From an uncultured bacterium (GTDB taxonomy: Bacteria > Actinomycetota > Actinomycetes > S36-B12), in the NCBI GenBank assembly GCA_903954205.1, contig CAJBMR010000317.1, positions 1 through 11,008 on the forward strand: a DNA stretch of 11,008 nt. The letters run 5' to 3'. Every line of letters starts with the position of its first letter. Within the stretch, counting starts at the first letter, position 1. Positions 5,347 to 11,008 of the stretch are shown here, one piece after another. The translations under genes were made by a program, and so were the position numbers. The notes under the pieces are model-generated. The model searched no databases, had not been told where the DNA came from, and saw only the letters and a program-made list of their open reading frames with translations.

Positions 5347-6644
5347 CAGCGGAGGAAGCCCTCGTAATTGCGCTGCTGGAGCTGGGAGTCGATCTGCTTG
5401 ACCGTGTCGAGGCCGACGCCGACCACGATGAGCAGGCTGATGCCGCCGAAGACGAACTGGTCACCGATGCCGATGAGATTGAAGGCGAAGACCGGCATGA
5501 CAGCGATGAGGCCGAGGTAGATCGCACCGGGGAAGGTGAGCCGGTTGAGGACGTAGGAGAGGTACTCCGCCGTGGGCTTGCCTGCACGGATACCGGGGAT
5601 GAAGCCCCCGTACTTCTTCATGTTGTCGGCGACGTCGATCGGGTTGAAGGTGATCGAGACGTAGAAGTACGTGAAGAAGACGGTGAGGACAAAGAAGACC
5701 AGGAGGTACCACGTCGTCGTGCCCGTCGAGAAGTTCGTCGCAATCCACTGCGCCCACTCGGCCTGACTTCCGGTCAGCTGCACGAGCAGCGTGGGGAGGA
5801 AGAGCAGGGACGAAGCGAAGATGACGGGGATCACGCCCGCCATGTTCACCTTCAGCGGGATGTAGGTGGAGGTCCCGCCGTACATCCGGCGACCCACCAT
5901 GCGCTTGGCGTACTGCACCGGGATACGGCGCTGGCCCTGCTCGACGAAGACCACCAGGGCCAGCACAACGAGCGAGACCAGGAGGGTGAGGGCGAAGGAG
6001 AAGGTGCCACGGCTCACGAAGACGTTGATGAACTGAGCCGGGATCGTGGCGATGATGGAGGTGAAGATCAGCAGCGACATGCCGTTGCCGACGCCGCGCT
6101 CGGTGATGAGTTCGCCGAGCCACATGATCACGGCAGTGCCGGCCGTCATGACGATGACCATGACGATGATGAGCAGGGCGTTCTGGTTGGGGATCAACTC
6201 CTCGTTGCAGCCACTGAAGAGCTGCCCGGGCGTGCGAGCAAGCGACAGGATCGCCGTCGACTGCAGGATGGCCAGGCCGATGGTGAGGTACCTGGTGTAC
6301 TGCGTGATCTTGGCCTGTCCCGACTGGCCTTCCTTCTTCAGCGCCTCCAGGCGAGGAATGACCACCGTGAGCAGCTGGAGAATGATGCTCGCCGTGATGT
6401 AGGGCATGATGCCCAGCGCAAACACGGAGAGTTGCAGCAGCGCGCCACCGCTGAAGAGGTTGATGACGGCGTAGACCGAGTTGTCCGAGGTCTGGTCGAT
6501 GCACCGCTGAATGGCGGAGTAGTCCACACCGGGCGTCGGGACGACCGAGCCCAGGCGGAAGACCGCCAGCATGGCCAGCGTGAAGAGCAGCTTCTTGCGC
6601 AGGTCCGGGGTACGGAACGCCGCGACGAAGGCGCTGAGGTGCAC
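5346..6644 (-). CDS. secY: Preprotein translocase channel subunit SecY
   Basis: SecY forms the membrane pore that, with SecE, SecG and SecA, exports unfolded preproteins and inserts membrane proteins. The 432-residue product has ten hydrophobic segments, roughly at 19-36, 64-95 (plug and helix 2), 119-136, 155-176, 188-205, 215-234, 267-290, 311-331, 371-392 and 397-412. Conserved cytosolic loops include ERGVGNGMSLLIFTS (182-196) and FNPIDVADNMKKYGGFIPG (333-351). There is no cleavable signal peptide, as expected. The GTG start has a near-perfect AGGAGG five bases upstream. A 148-nt gap separates it from rplO, so a separate promoter is possible; adk follows with a one-base overlap. Confidence 0.98.
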   Translation of the reverse strand: MHLSAFVAAFRTPDLRKKLLFTLAMLAVFRLGSVVPTPGVDYSAIQRCIDQTSDNSVYAVINLFSGGALLQLSVFALGIMPYITASIILQLLTVVIPRLEALKKEGQSGQAKITQYTRYLTIGLAILQSTAILSLARTPGQLFSGCNEELIPNQNALLIIVMVIVMTAGTAVIMWLGELITERGVGNGMSLLIFTSIIATIPAQFINVFVSRGTFSFALTLLVSLVVLALVVFVEQGQRRIPVQYAKRMVGRRMYGGTSTYIPLKVNMAGVIPVIFASSLLFLPTLLVQLTGSQAEWAQWIATNFSTGTTTWYLLVFFVLTVFFTYFYVSITFNPIDVADNMKKYGGFIPGIRAGKPTAEYLSYVLNRLTFPGAIYLGLIAVMPVFAFNLIGIGDQFVFGGISLLIVVGVGLDTVKQIDSQLQQRNYEGFLR

Positions 6645-6716
6645 GCTTACCTCCTGGGCGATGCCTGCGCACCGCCGTGTGTCGTGGACTGAAGATCGGT
6701 CGTCCGGGCCCGTTGC

Positions 6717-6731
6717 AGCCTAACCTAGGCT
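6717..6731. repeat. Inverted repeat upstream of secY, resembling part of an iron-box
   Basis: AGCCTA-ACC-TAGGCT is a perfect 6+3+6 inverted repeat about 75 nt before secY. On the minus strand its TAGGTTAGGCT equals positions 2-12 of the 19-bp DtxR/IdeR consensus as I recall it, but the remaining half does not match. It also contains TAGGTT and TAGGCT, both fitting the TANNNT -10 pattern. It may be an operator, a promoter core, or a chance match. Confidence 0.3.
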
Positions 6732-6757
6732 CCCCCGCGCACCGGGCTGGCGATCCT

Positions 6758-6781
6758 GGGGGGATCCTGGGTGGACCCCCC
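6758..6781 (-). terminator. Strong GC hairpin after rplO, possible U-less terminator or attenuator
   Basis: The six G at 6758-6763 pair with the six C at 6776-6781, and TCC (6765-6767) pairs with GGA (6773-6775), leaving one bulged base (6764) and a five-base loop. Three further pairs beyond a single mismatch (6755-6757 with 6783-6785) extend it. It begins about a dozen nt after the rplO stop, where a terminator would be expected, but no U-run follows. CCCAGGATC occurs twice here on the minus strand and may offer an alternative pairing. It could end or weaken transcription between the spc cluster and secY, or mark an mRNA processing site. Confidence 0.4.
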
Positions 6782-6792
6782 TAGATGGACCG

Positions 6793-7233
6793 TCAGGCCT
6801 TCTCGATGCTCCCGCCGGCCGCGGAGATCTTCTCCTGGGCCGAGGCGGAGAAGGCTTGGACCTTCACCTGGACGGCCACCGAGATATCGCCCTGCCCGAG
6901 AACCTTGACCGGCTGACCCTTGCGGACCGCCCCCGCTGCCACCAGATCCGCGACCGTCACCGCTCCACCCTGGGGGAAGAGCTTGCCCAGGGCCGCGACG
7001 TTGACGACCTGATAGGTGACGGTGTTGGGGTTGGTGAAGCCCTTGAGCTTGGGCAGGCGCATATGCAGCGGCATCTGGCCACCCTCGAAACGCGCAGGGA
7101 CCTGATTGCGTGCCCGCGTGCCCTTGGTGCCACGACCCGAGGTCTTGCCCTTCGAAGCCTCGCCGCGGCCCTTGCGGGTCTTGGGCGTCTTCGCGCCCGG
7201 AGCGGGGCGTAGGTGATGAACCTTCAGAGCCAT
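6793..7233 (-). CDS. rplO: 50S ribosomal protein L15
   Basis: L15 is a late-assembling 50S protein that contacts many 23S rRNA domains. The 146-residue product starts MALKVHHLRPAPGAKTPKTR, then has the long Gly/Lys/Arg-rich extension GRGEASKGKTSGRGTKGTRA (23-42) that threads into rRNA, the segment FEGGQMPLHMRLPKLKGF (49-66) and a globular C-terminal domain with VKVLGQGDI. The start is one base after the rpmD stop (TGACATG). It is the last gene of the tight spc cluster; a 148-nt gap with a strong hairpin separates it from secY. Confidence 0.98.
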   Translation of the reverse strand: MALKVHHLRPAPGAKTPKTRKGRGEASKGKTSGRGTKGTRARNQVPARFEGGQMPLHMRLPKLKGFTNPNTVTYQVVNVAALGKLFPQGGAVTVADLVAAGAVRKGQPVKVLGQGDISVAVQVKVQAFSASAQEKISAAGGSIEKA

Positions 7234-7234
7234 G

Positions 7235-7420
7235 TCACTCGACCTCCTCGACTGAGACGAGATGGGAGACCGTGGCGATCATGCCTCGGATCTCGGGGCG
7301 GTCCTCCTTGACGACGGTGTCGCCGATGCGCTTGAGGCCCAGGGAGCGCAGCGTCTCGCGCTGACTGTGGGTCCCGCCGATCGGCGACTTCCGCTGCGTC
7401 ACCTGTAGGCGAACGCTCAT
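7235..7420 (-). CDS. rpmD: 50S ribosomal protein L30
   Basis: L30 is a small 50S protein found in many but not all bacteria. The 61-residue product, MSVRLQVTQRKSPIGGTHSQ to ..SHLVSVEEVE, has the family hallmarks: a first strand followed by KSPIG, RETLRSLGLKRIGDTVVKED (21-40) and PEIRGMI. The length is typical. The ATG overlaps the rpsE stop by four bases (ATGA), and its own TGA is one base from rplO, so it is translationally coupled on both sides. Confidence 0.97.
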   Translation of the reverse strand: MSVRLQVTQRKSPIGGTHSQRETLRSLGLKRIGDTVVKEDRPEIRGMIATVSHLVSVEEVE

Positions 7421-8025
7421 GACGCACCTGCCGCGCGCGCACGCAGGAGCGCCGCCGGGGCGACGTCCTCGAGCGGGAGTCCCCGGCGAGCCGCGACCTC
7501 CTCGGGACGCTCCAGGTTGCGGAGCGCCTGCACCGTGGCGTGCACGACATTGATGGCGTTGTCGGAGCCGAGTGACTTCGACAGAACGTCGTGGATCCCG
7601 GCGCACTCCAGTACGGCGCGGACGGGGCCGCCCGCGATCACGCCGGTACCTGGCGCGGCAGGACGCAGAAGAACCACGCCTGCAGCAGCCTCACCCGTGA
7701 CCGGATGCGGGATCGTGCCCTGGATGCGCGGCACCTTGAAGAAGTGCTTCTTGGCCTCCTCGACACCCTTGGCGATGGCCGCGGGCACCTCCTTGGCCTT
7801 GCCGTAGCCCACGCCCACGCTGCCATCGCCGTCGCCCACGACCACGAGGGCCGTGAAGCTGAAGCGACGGCCGCCCTTGACGACCTTCGCGACGCGGTTG
7901 ATAGTCACCACGCGCTCGAGGAAGGCGGACTTCTCCTCGCGGGGTGCGCGGTCGCGTCGCTCGCGGCGATCGCGTCCGCCCCCGGAGTTACCGGCGCCGG
8001 TTCCCCGGCGGTCCATTGTCGACAT
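7417..8025 (-). CDS. rpsE: 30S ribosomal protein S5
   Basis: S5 lies at the mRNA entry side of the 30S, acts in decoding fidelity and mRNA unwinding, and is a known site of spectinomycin-resistance mutations. The 202-residue product has a disordered basic Gly/Arg/Asp-rich N-terminus (1-33), the S5 double-stranded-RNA-binding-like domain (about 35-98, with VVKGGRRFSFTALVVVGDGD at 48-67 and GYGKAKEVPAAIAKG at 73-87), and the C-terminal domain (about 110-172). A roughly 30-residue C-terminal extension ends LLRARAAGAS. The ATG is preceded by GGAGAGG; another ATG three codons in is possible. It starts 20 nt after rplR and overlaps rpmD by four bases. Confidence 0.98.
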   Translation of the reverse strand: MSTMDRRGTGAGNSGGGRDRRERRDRAPREEKSAFLERVVTINRVAKVVKGGRRFSFTALVVVGDGDGSVGVGYGKAKEVPAAIAKGVEEAKKHFFKVPRIQGTIPHPVTGEAAAGVVLLRPAAPGTGVIAGGPVRAVLECAGIHDVLSKSLGSDNAINVVHATVQALRNLERPEEVAARRGLPLEDVAPAALLRARAAGAS

Positions 8026-8045
8026 GCCTCAACCTCTCCAGACCA

Positions 8046-8429
8046 TCAGAACTCGAGGCCGCCCTCGCGGGCGCCCTCCGCTAGTGCCGCAATGCGGCCA
8101 TGGAACATGTTGCCGCCGCGATCGAAGACCACGGTCTCGACGCCCGCCTGCTTGGCACGCGCGGCGACGAGCTCGCCTACCTTGCGGGCCTGCGCGGTCT
8201 TGTCCGAACCAGAAGTGCGGACGTCCGCCTCCATGGTCGAAGCAGAAGCCAACGTGCGGCCGGCACCGTCGTCGATGACCTGGGCCACAACGTGGCGAGC
8301 CGAGCGCGACACCACCAGGCGGGGGCGCTGCGCGCTGCCACTGATCTTCTTGCGCACGCGCAGATGACGCCGCGCGCGTGCGGTGCGCTTGGGATTGCCC
8401 GAGCCGATCTTCGGGGCGAAGGAACTCAC
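8046..8429 (-). CDS. rplR: 50S ribosomal protein L18
   Basis: L18 binds 5S rRNA and, with L5 and L25, docks it to the 50S central protuberance. The 127-residue product has a basic N-terminus (GSGNPKRTARARRHLRVRKK), then PRLVVSRSARHVVAQVIDD and the conserved end VVFDRGGNMFHGRIAALAEG..REGGLEF. The start is GTG, overlapping the rplF stop by four bases (GTGA), a coupling junction. Length is normal. Confidence 0.98.
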   Translation of the reverse strand: MSSFAPKIGSGNPKRTARARRHLRVRKKISGSAQRPRLVVSRSARHVVAQVIDDGAGRTLASASTMEADVRTSGSDKTAQARKVGELVAARAKQAGVETVVFDRGGNMFHGRIAALAEGAREGGLEF

Positions 8430-8968
8430 TTCTTGCCCGCCTTTCCGGCCTTGCGCCTGACGACTTCACCCTCGTAGCGCACGCCCTTGCCCTTGAAGGG
8501 CTCCGGCTTGCGCAACTTGCGGATGTTCGCGGCGACCTCGCCGACCTGCTGCTTGTCGATGCCCATGACCTTGAACTTCGTCGGCGACTCCACCTCGAAG
8601 GTGATGCCCTCCGGGGCAGGGAAGACGATCGGGTGGCTGTAGCCGAGGGCGAACTCGAGGTCACTGCCCTTGGCCTGGACCCGGTAGCCCGTGCCCACGA
8701 TCTCGAGGCCCTTCTGGTAGCCCTCGGTCACGCCCAGCACCATGTTGGCGATGAGCGTGCGCGTGAGGCCGTGGCGGGCGCGGGAATCACGCTCGTCGTC
8801 AGGGCGCGTCACCGCGAGGGTGCCGTCGTCCTGGCGCTCGACCGAGATGGGCTCCACGACCGTGTGGGTCAGCGTGCCCTTGGGGCCCTTCACCGTGATC
8901 ACGGAACCATCCACGGTCACGTCAACCCCCGAGGGGACGGCGATGGGCAGGCGTCCAATGCGCGACAT
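8426..8968 (-). CDS. rplF: 50S ribosomal protein L6
   Basis: L6 lies near the sarcin-ricin loop and the factor-binding site, and matters for EF-G action. The 180-residue product has the two tandem L6 domains: the first from MSRIGRLPIAVPSGVDV through VKGPKGTL, the second from about residue 90 (GTGYRVQAKGSDLEFALGYS) to the signature PEPFKGKGVRYEGEVVRRK near the end. The ATG has a very strong AGGGGGAG two bases upstream. It starts nine nt after rpsH and overlaps rplR by four bases. Confidence 0.98.
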   Translation of the reverse strand: MSRIGRLPIAVPSGVDVTVDGSVITVKGPKGTLTHTVVEPISVERQDDGTLAVTRPDDERDSRARHGLTRTLIANMVLGVTEGYQKGLEIVGTGYRVQAKGSDLEFALGYSHPIVFPAPEGITFEVESPTKFKVMGIDKQQVGEVAANIRKLRKPEPFKGKGVRYEGEVVRRKAGKAGKK

Positions 8969-8977
8969 GACTCCCCC

Positions 8978-9382
8978 TCACCAGACGTAAGCGAGGACTT
9001 CCCCGCCTACGCCCTTCTGTGCGGCCTGGCGATCCGTGAGGAGACCAGACGAGGTGGACAGGATGGCCACGCCCAGGCCGCCGAGGACCTTAGGCAGTGC
9101 GGTGCTCTTGGCGTAGACGCGCAGCCCGGGCTTGGACACACGGCGCAAGCCAGCGATGGAGCGCTCACGGCTGGGGCCGTACTTGAGCTCGAGCACGAGG
9201 TTCTTGCCCACGGGGGCGTCCTCAACGCTCCAGCCGGCGATGTAGCCCTGCTGCTTGAGGATCTCAGCGATCCCCACCTTGATCTTGGAATGCGGCATGG
9301 TCACCGCATCGTGATACGCGGAGTTCGCGTTGCGCAGTCGCGCAAGCATGTCCGCGATCGGGTCGGTCATCGTCATGGCCAT
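8978..9382 (-). CDS. rpsH: 30S ribosomal protein S8
   Basis: S8 binds the central domain of 16S rRNA early in assembly; in E. coli it also represses the spc operon. The 134-residue product begins MAMTMTDPIADMLARLRNAN and ends with the family signature STSSGLLTDRQAAQKGVGGEV(LAYVW). Homologues usually begin MTMTDPIADML, so the ATG two codons downstream (9376) is an equally good start; AAGGG is four bases from the first ATG and ten from the second. A 49-nt gap with a small hairpin separates it from rpsN. Identity is certain, the exact start is not. Confidence 0.96.
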   Translation of the reverse strand: MAMTMTDPIADMLARLRNANSAYHDAVTMPHSKIKVGIAEILKQQGYIAGWSVEDAPVGKNLVLELKYGPSRERSIAGLRRVSKPGLRVYAKSTALPKVLGGLGVAILSTSSGLLTDRQAAQKGVGGEVLAYVW

Positions 9383-9399
9383 CAGGCCCTTCTCGCCGT

Positions 9400-9417
9400 G
9401 GTATCCCCGTGGGGACC
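9400..9417 (-). other. Small hairpin in the rpsN-rpsH gap
   Basis: On the minus strand TCCC and GGGA pair around a four-base loop, with GG/CC below a two-base bulge, giving six pairs in 18 nt. This is the only gap longer than 20 nt between rpsQ and rplO. It sits just before the rpsH ribosome site, where an S8-type translational control element could lie, but the stem is short. Confidence 0.3.
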
Positions 9418-9431
9418 TACGGCGTCGTGGT

Positions 9432-9617
9432 TTACCAGCTGCTCTTGGTGATGCCGGGAAGCTGCCCGGCGTGCGCCATCTCCCGCAGGCAGATCCGGCA
9501 CAGGCCGAACTTGCGGTAGACGGAGTGCGGACGTCCGCAGCGAGTGCAGCGCGTGTAGGCGCGCACGGCGTACTTCGGCTTGCGCTGCTGCTTCTCGATC
9601 AGTGCCTTCTTCGCCAC
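9432..9617 (-). CDS. rpsZ: 30S ribosomal protein S14 type Z (zinc-binding)
   Basis: S14 sits in the 30S head and completes late assembly. The 61-residue product, MAKKALIEKQQRKPKYAVRA to ..AGQLPGITKSSW, is the short zinc-ribbon form, with C24-x2-C27 and C40-x2-C43, unlike the roughly 100-residue cysteine-free paralogue used under zinc starvation. The start is GTG at 9617, two bases after the rplE stop (TGACCGTG), with AGGAG eight bases upstream. The frame stays open further upstream, but that sequence is a shadow of rplE. The gene is often named rpsN or rpsZ. Confidence 0.97.
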   Translation of the reverse strand: MAKKALIEKQQRKPKYAVRAYTRCTRCGRPHSVYRKFGLCRICLREMAHAGQLPGITKSSW

Positions 9618-9619
9618 GG

Positions 9620-10186
9620 TCAGTTCTCCTTGAAGGGGAAGCCGAGGAGGCGAAGCAGGGCCCGCCCCTCCGCATCGTTCTCGGCGGTGGTGACGACCGT
9701 GATGTCCATGCCGCGGACGCGGTCGATCTTGTCCTGGTCGATCTCGTGGAACATCGACTGCTCCGTGAGACCGAAGGTGTAGTTGCCGCGGCCATCGAAC
9801 TGCTTGCCGGACAGCCCGCGGAAGTCCCGGATGCGCGGCAGTGCGACCGACAGCAGTCGATCGAGGAACTCCCACATGCGGTCGCCACGCAGTGTGACGT
9901 GGGCGCCGATGGGCATGCCCTCGCGCAGCTTGAACTGTGCGATCGACTTGCGGGCCTTGGTCACCTGGGGCCGCTGGCCGGTGATCTCCGTGAGGTCGCG
10001 GATCGCGCCCTCGATGAGCTTGGAGTCACGCGCTGCCTCGCCGACGCCCATGTTGACGACAACCTTCGTCACACGGGGCACCTGCATGATGTTCTCGAAC
10101 GAGAACTCCTCCTGCAGGACAGGCACGATCTCTTCGCGGTAGCGCGACTTCAGTCGCGGTATCTGGCGCTCGGTCATGGTGGTCAT
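9620..10186 (-). CDS. rplE: 50S ribosomal protein L5
   Basis: L5 binds 5S rRNA and contacts P-site tRNA from the central protuberance. From the ATG at 10186 the product is 188 residues, beginning MTTMTERQIPRLKSRYREEI. It contains the conserved VPRVTKVVVNMGVGEA, the basic RPQVTKARKSIAQFKLREG, and the late segment RDFRGLSGKQFDGRGNYTFG. I prefer 10186 because it gives a TGATG junction with rplX and places AAGGA six bases upstream; a GTG one codon earlier (10189) is possible. It is two bases from rpsZ. Confidence 0.97.
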   Translation of the reverse strand: MTTMTERQIPRLKSRYREEIVPVLQEEFSFENIMQVPRVTKVVVNMGVGEAARDSKLIEGAIRDLTEITGQRPQVTKARKSIAQFKLREGMPIGAHVTLRGDRMWEFLDRLLSVALPRIRDFRGLSGKQFDGRGNYTFGLTEQSMFHEIDQDKIDRVRGMDITVVTTAENDAEGRALLRLLGFPFKEN

Positions 10187-10548
10187 CACAGGTCCTTGCC
10201 GGTTCGCTTCGACACGCGCACGCTGCGCGTCGCCTCATAGGTGCTGCCGTCAGCACGGCGCTTCTCGACCTTCTCCTTGCGGAAGCCGACCCGTGTGGGC
10301 CGGCTGTCCTCGGGGTCGACGACCATGACGTTGGAGACGTGGATCGGAGCCTCCGTCGTGATGATGCCGCCGGTCTTGGCACCGCGGTTGTTCTGGCCCA
10401 CCTTGGTGTGCTTCTTGATGCGGTTGACGCCTTCGACGATCACCTTGTCGGACTCGGGGAAAACCTCGATGACCTTCCCGGTGATGCCGCGGTCCTTGCC
10501 GCTGATGACCTGCACGAGGTCACCCTTGCGAACGAAGAGGCCAGCCAT
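10186..10548 (-). CDS. rplX: 50S ribosomal protein L24
   Basis: L24 is an assembly-initiator protein of the 50S that binds the 5' end of 23S rRNA. The 120-residue product has the KOW motif at its N-terminus (VRKGDLVQVISGKDRGITGK, about 6-25) followed by VNRIKKHTK, and the conserved end segment RPTRVGFR. It is slightly longer than the usual 100-110 residues because of a basic C-terminus (..SVRVSKRTGKDL). The ATG is one base after the rplN stop (TGACATG), and GGAGGTG within the rplN end serves as its ribosome site. Confidence 0.97.
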   Translation of the reverse strand: MAGLFVRKGDLVQVISGKDRGITGKVIEVFPESDKVIVEGVNRIKKHTKVGQNNRGAKTGGIITTEAPIHVSNVMVVDPEDSRPTRVGFRKEKVEKRRADGSTYEATRSVRVSKRTGKDL

Positions 10549-10549
10549 G

Positions 10550-10918
10550 TCAGAGCACCTCCGGTGCCAGAGAGATGATCTTCATGAAGCGCTTCTCGCG
10601 GAGTTCGCGCCCGACCGGACCGAAGATGCGGGTCCCGCGGGGCTCGCCGTCACCCTTGAGGATGACTGCCGCGTTCTCGTCGAAGCGGATGTAGGAGCCA
10701 TCAGGACGACGGTTCTCCTTGCGCGTGCGGACGATGACGGCCTTGACCACCTCGCCCTTCTTGACACCGCCGCCCGGGATGGCGTCCTTCACCGTCGCAA
10801 CGATGATGTCGCCAATGCCGGCGTAGCGGCGTCCGGATCCACCGAGGACACGGATGCACAGCAGTTCCTTGGCACCCGTGTTGTCGGCGACCTTGAGTCG
10901 GGACTCTTGCTGAATCAC
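10550..10918 (-). CDS. rplN: 50S ribosomal protein L14
   Basis: L14 lies at the 50S face, forms bridges to the 30S and is the docking site of the silencing factor RsfS. The 122-residue product matches the family's usual length: MIQQESRLKVADNTGAKELL at the start, GGGVKKGEVVKAVIVRTRKE (about 49-68), then RRPDGSYIRFDENA and the end EKRFMKIISLAPEVL. The start is GTG, with GGGGAG five bases upstream. It begins only ten nt after rpsQ, leaving no room for a separate spc promoter. Confidence 0.98.
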   Translation of the reverse strand: MIQQESRLKVADNTGAKELLCIRVLGGSGRRYAGIGDIIVATVKDAIPGGGVKKGEVVKAVIVRTRKENRRPDGSYIRFDENAAVILKGDGEPRGTRIFGPVGRELREKRFMKIISLAPEVL

Positions 10919-10928
10919 GTCGTCTCCC

Positions 10929-11008
10929 CTACTTCGCCTTCTCGAGGATCTCGACGACGCGCCAGCGCTTGGTCGCCGACAGCGGCTTCGTCTCCATGAG
11001 CAGCACGA
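10929..11008 (-). CDS. rpsQ: 30S ribosomal protein S17, C-terminal part (cut by window edge)
   Basis: Only the last 26 codons and the TAG stop lie in the window; the rest continues past the right edge. The visible peptide, LLMETKPLSATKRWRVVEIL then EKAK, is the typical bacterial S17 C-terminus (..RPLSKTKRWRLVEIVEKA). S17 is a primary 16S rRNA binder of the 30S body. Its position directly before rplN fits the end of the S10 cluster. Confidence 0.9.
   Translation of the reverse strand, partial: VLLMETKPLSATKRWRVVEILEKAK

Noticed and set aside
4768..5367. Plus-strand open frame opposite adk
   Set aside because: It mirrors adk and has no family resemblance or ribosome site of note.
7421..7606. 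Upstream extension of the L30 frame into rpsE
   Set aside because: The family N-terminus MSVRLQVTQ begins at the ATGA junction at 7420; the extension is an rpsE shadow.
8378..9451. 357-codon open frame on the plus strand across rplR, rplF and rpsH
   Set aside because: It runs antisense over three conserved ribosomal genes and their junctions; no recognisable domain, so it is a GC-driven shadow.
9618..9875. Upstream extension of the S14 reading frame
   Set aside because: It overlaps rplE in another frame; the zinc-type S14 family starts at the GTG at 9617.
1..11008. Mobile elements, CRISPR arrays, tRNA or rRNA genes, phage or defence genes
   Set aside because: The whole window is accounted for by conserved housekeeping genes and short spacers; no transposase, spaced repeat array, attachment-site pair or RNA gene pattern was seen.

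Overview
The window is a conserved housekeeping locus, not an accessory region: the 3' end of the S10 cluster, the whole spc cluster, secY-adk-map, infA-rpmJ and the whole alpha operon. All genes lie on the minus strand. In transcription order (right to left) they are rpsQ (cut by the right edge), rplN, rplX, rplE, rpsN (zinc type), rpsH, rplF, rplR, rpsE, rpmD, rplO, secY, adk, map, infA, rpmJ, rpsM, rpsK, rpsD, rpoA and rplQ. That is 21 genes, all intact apart from the truncated rpsQ.

The sequence is clearly GC-rich, with third codon positions mostly G or C, several GTG starts and strong Shine-Dalgarno sequences. The protein sequences look like Actinomycetota (Actinomycetia-like): the L17 core with an alanine/acidic tail, RpoA ending in an acidic tail with ..EDEQL, adenylate kinase with a short lid, and the secY-adk-map-infA-rpmJ order. 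rpsD lies between rpsK and rpoA, as in Mycobacterium and Corynebacterium; as I recall, Streptomyces keeps rpsD elsewhere. S4 nevertheless carries the four-cysteine zinc motif that mycobacterial S4 lacks, so I do not name a genus.

Layout: (1) 10929-6793, rpsQ to rplO, is nearly gapless; gaps of 1-20 nt and 1-4 nt start/stop overlaps point to one transcript with translational coupling, and the only larger gap is 49 nt (rpsN-rpsH). (2) 6792-6645 is a 148-nt gap with a strong hairpin, a short inverted repeat and the strong secY ribosome site. (3) 6644-3995, secY-adk-map, is coupled by TGATG and TGACCATG junctions. (4) 3994-3812 is a 183-nt gap that probably holds the infA promoter. (5) 3811-3436 is infA and rpmJ, separated by a perfect 11-bp tandem repeat. 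(6) 3435-3235 is a 201-nt, hairpin-rich leader before rpsM. (7) 3234-6 is the alpha operon rpsM-rpsK-rpsD-rpoA-rplQ, with a 15-bp compound stem-loop in the rpsM-rpsK gap.

Together the genes supply 30S and 50S ribosomal proteins, initiation factor 1, the RNA polymerase alpha subunit, the protein-export channel, N-terminal methionine removal and nucleotide balance, so they tie ribosome production to transcription, secretion and protein maturation. I found no undescribed multi-gene system. What is worth a second look is non-coding structure in the larger gaps, chiefly the rpsM leader and the rpsM-rpsK stem-loop.
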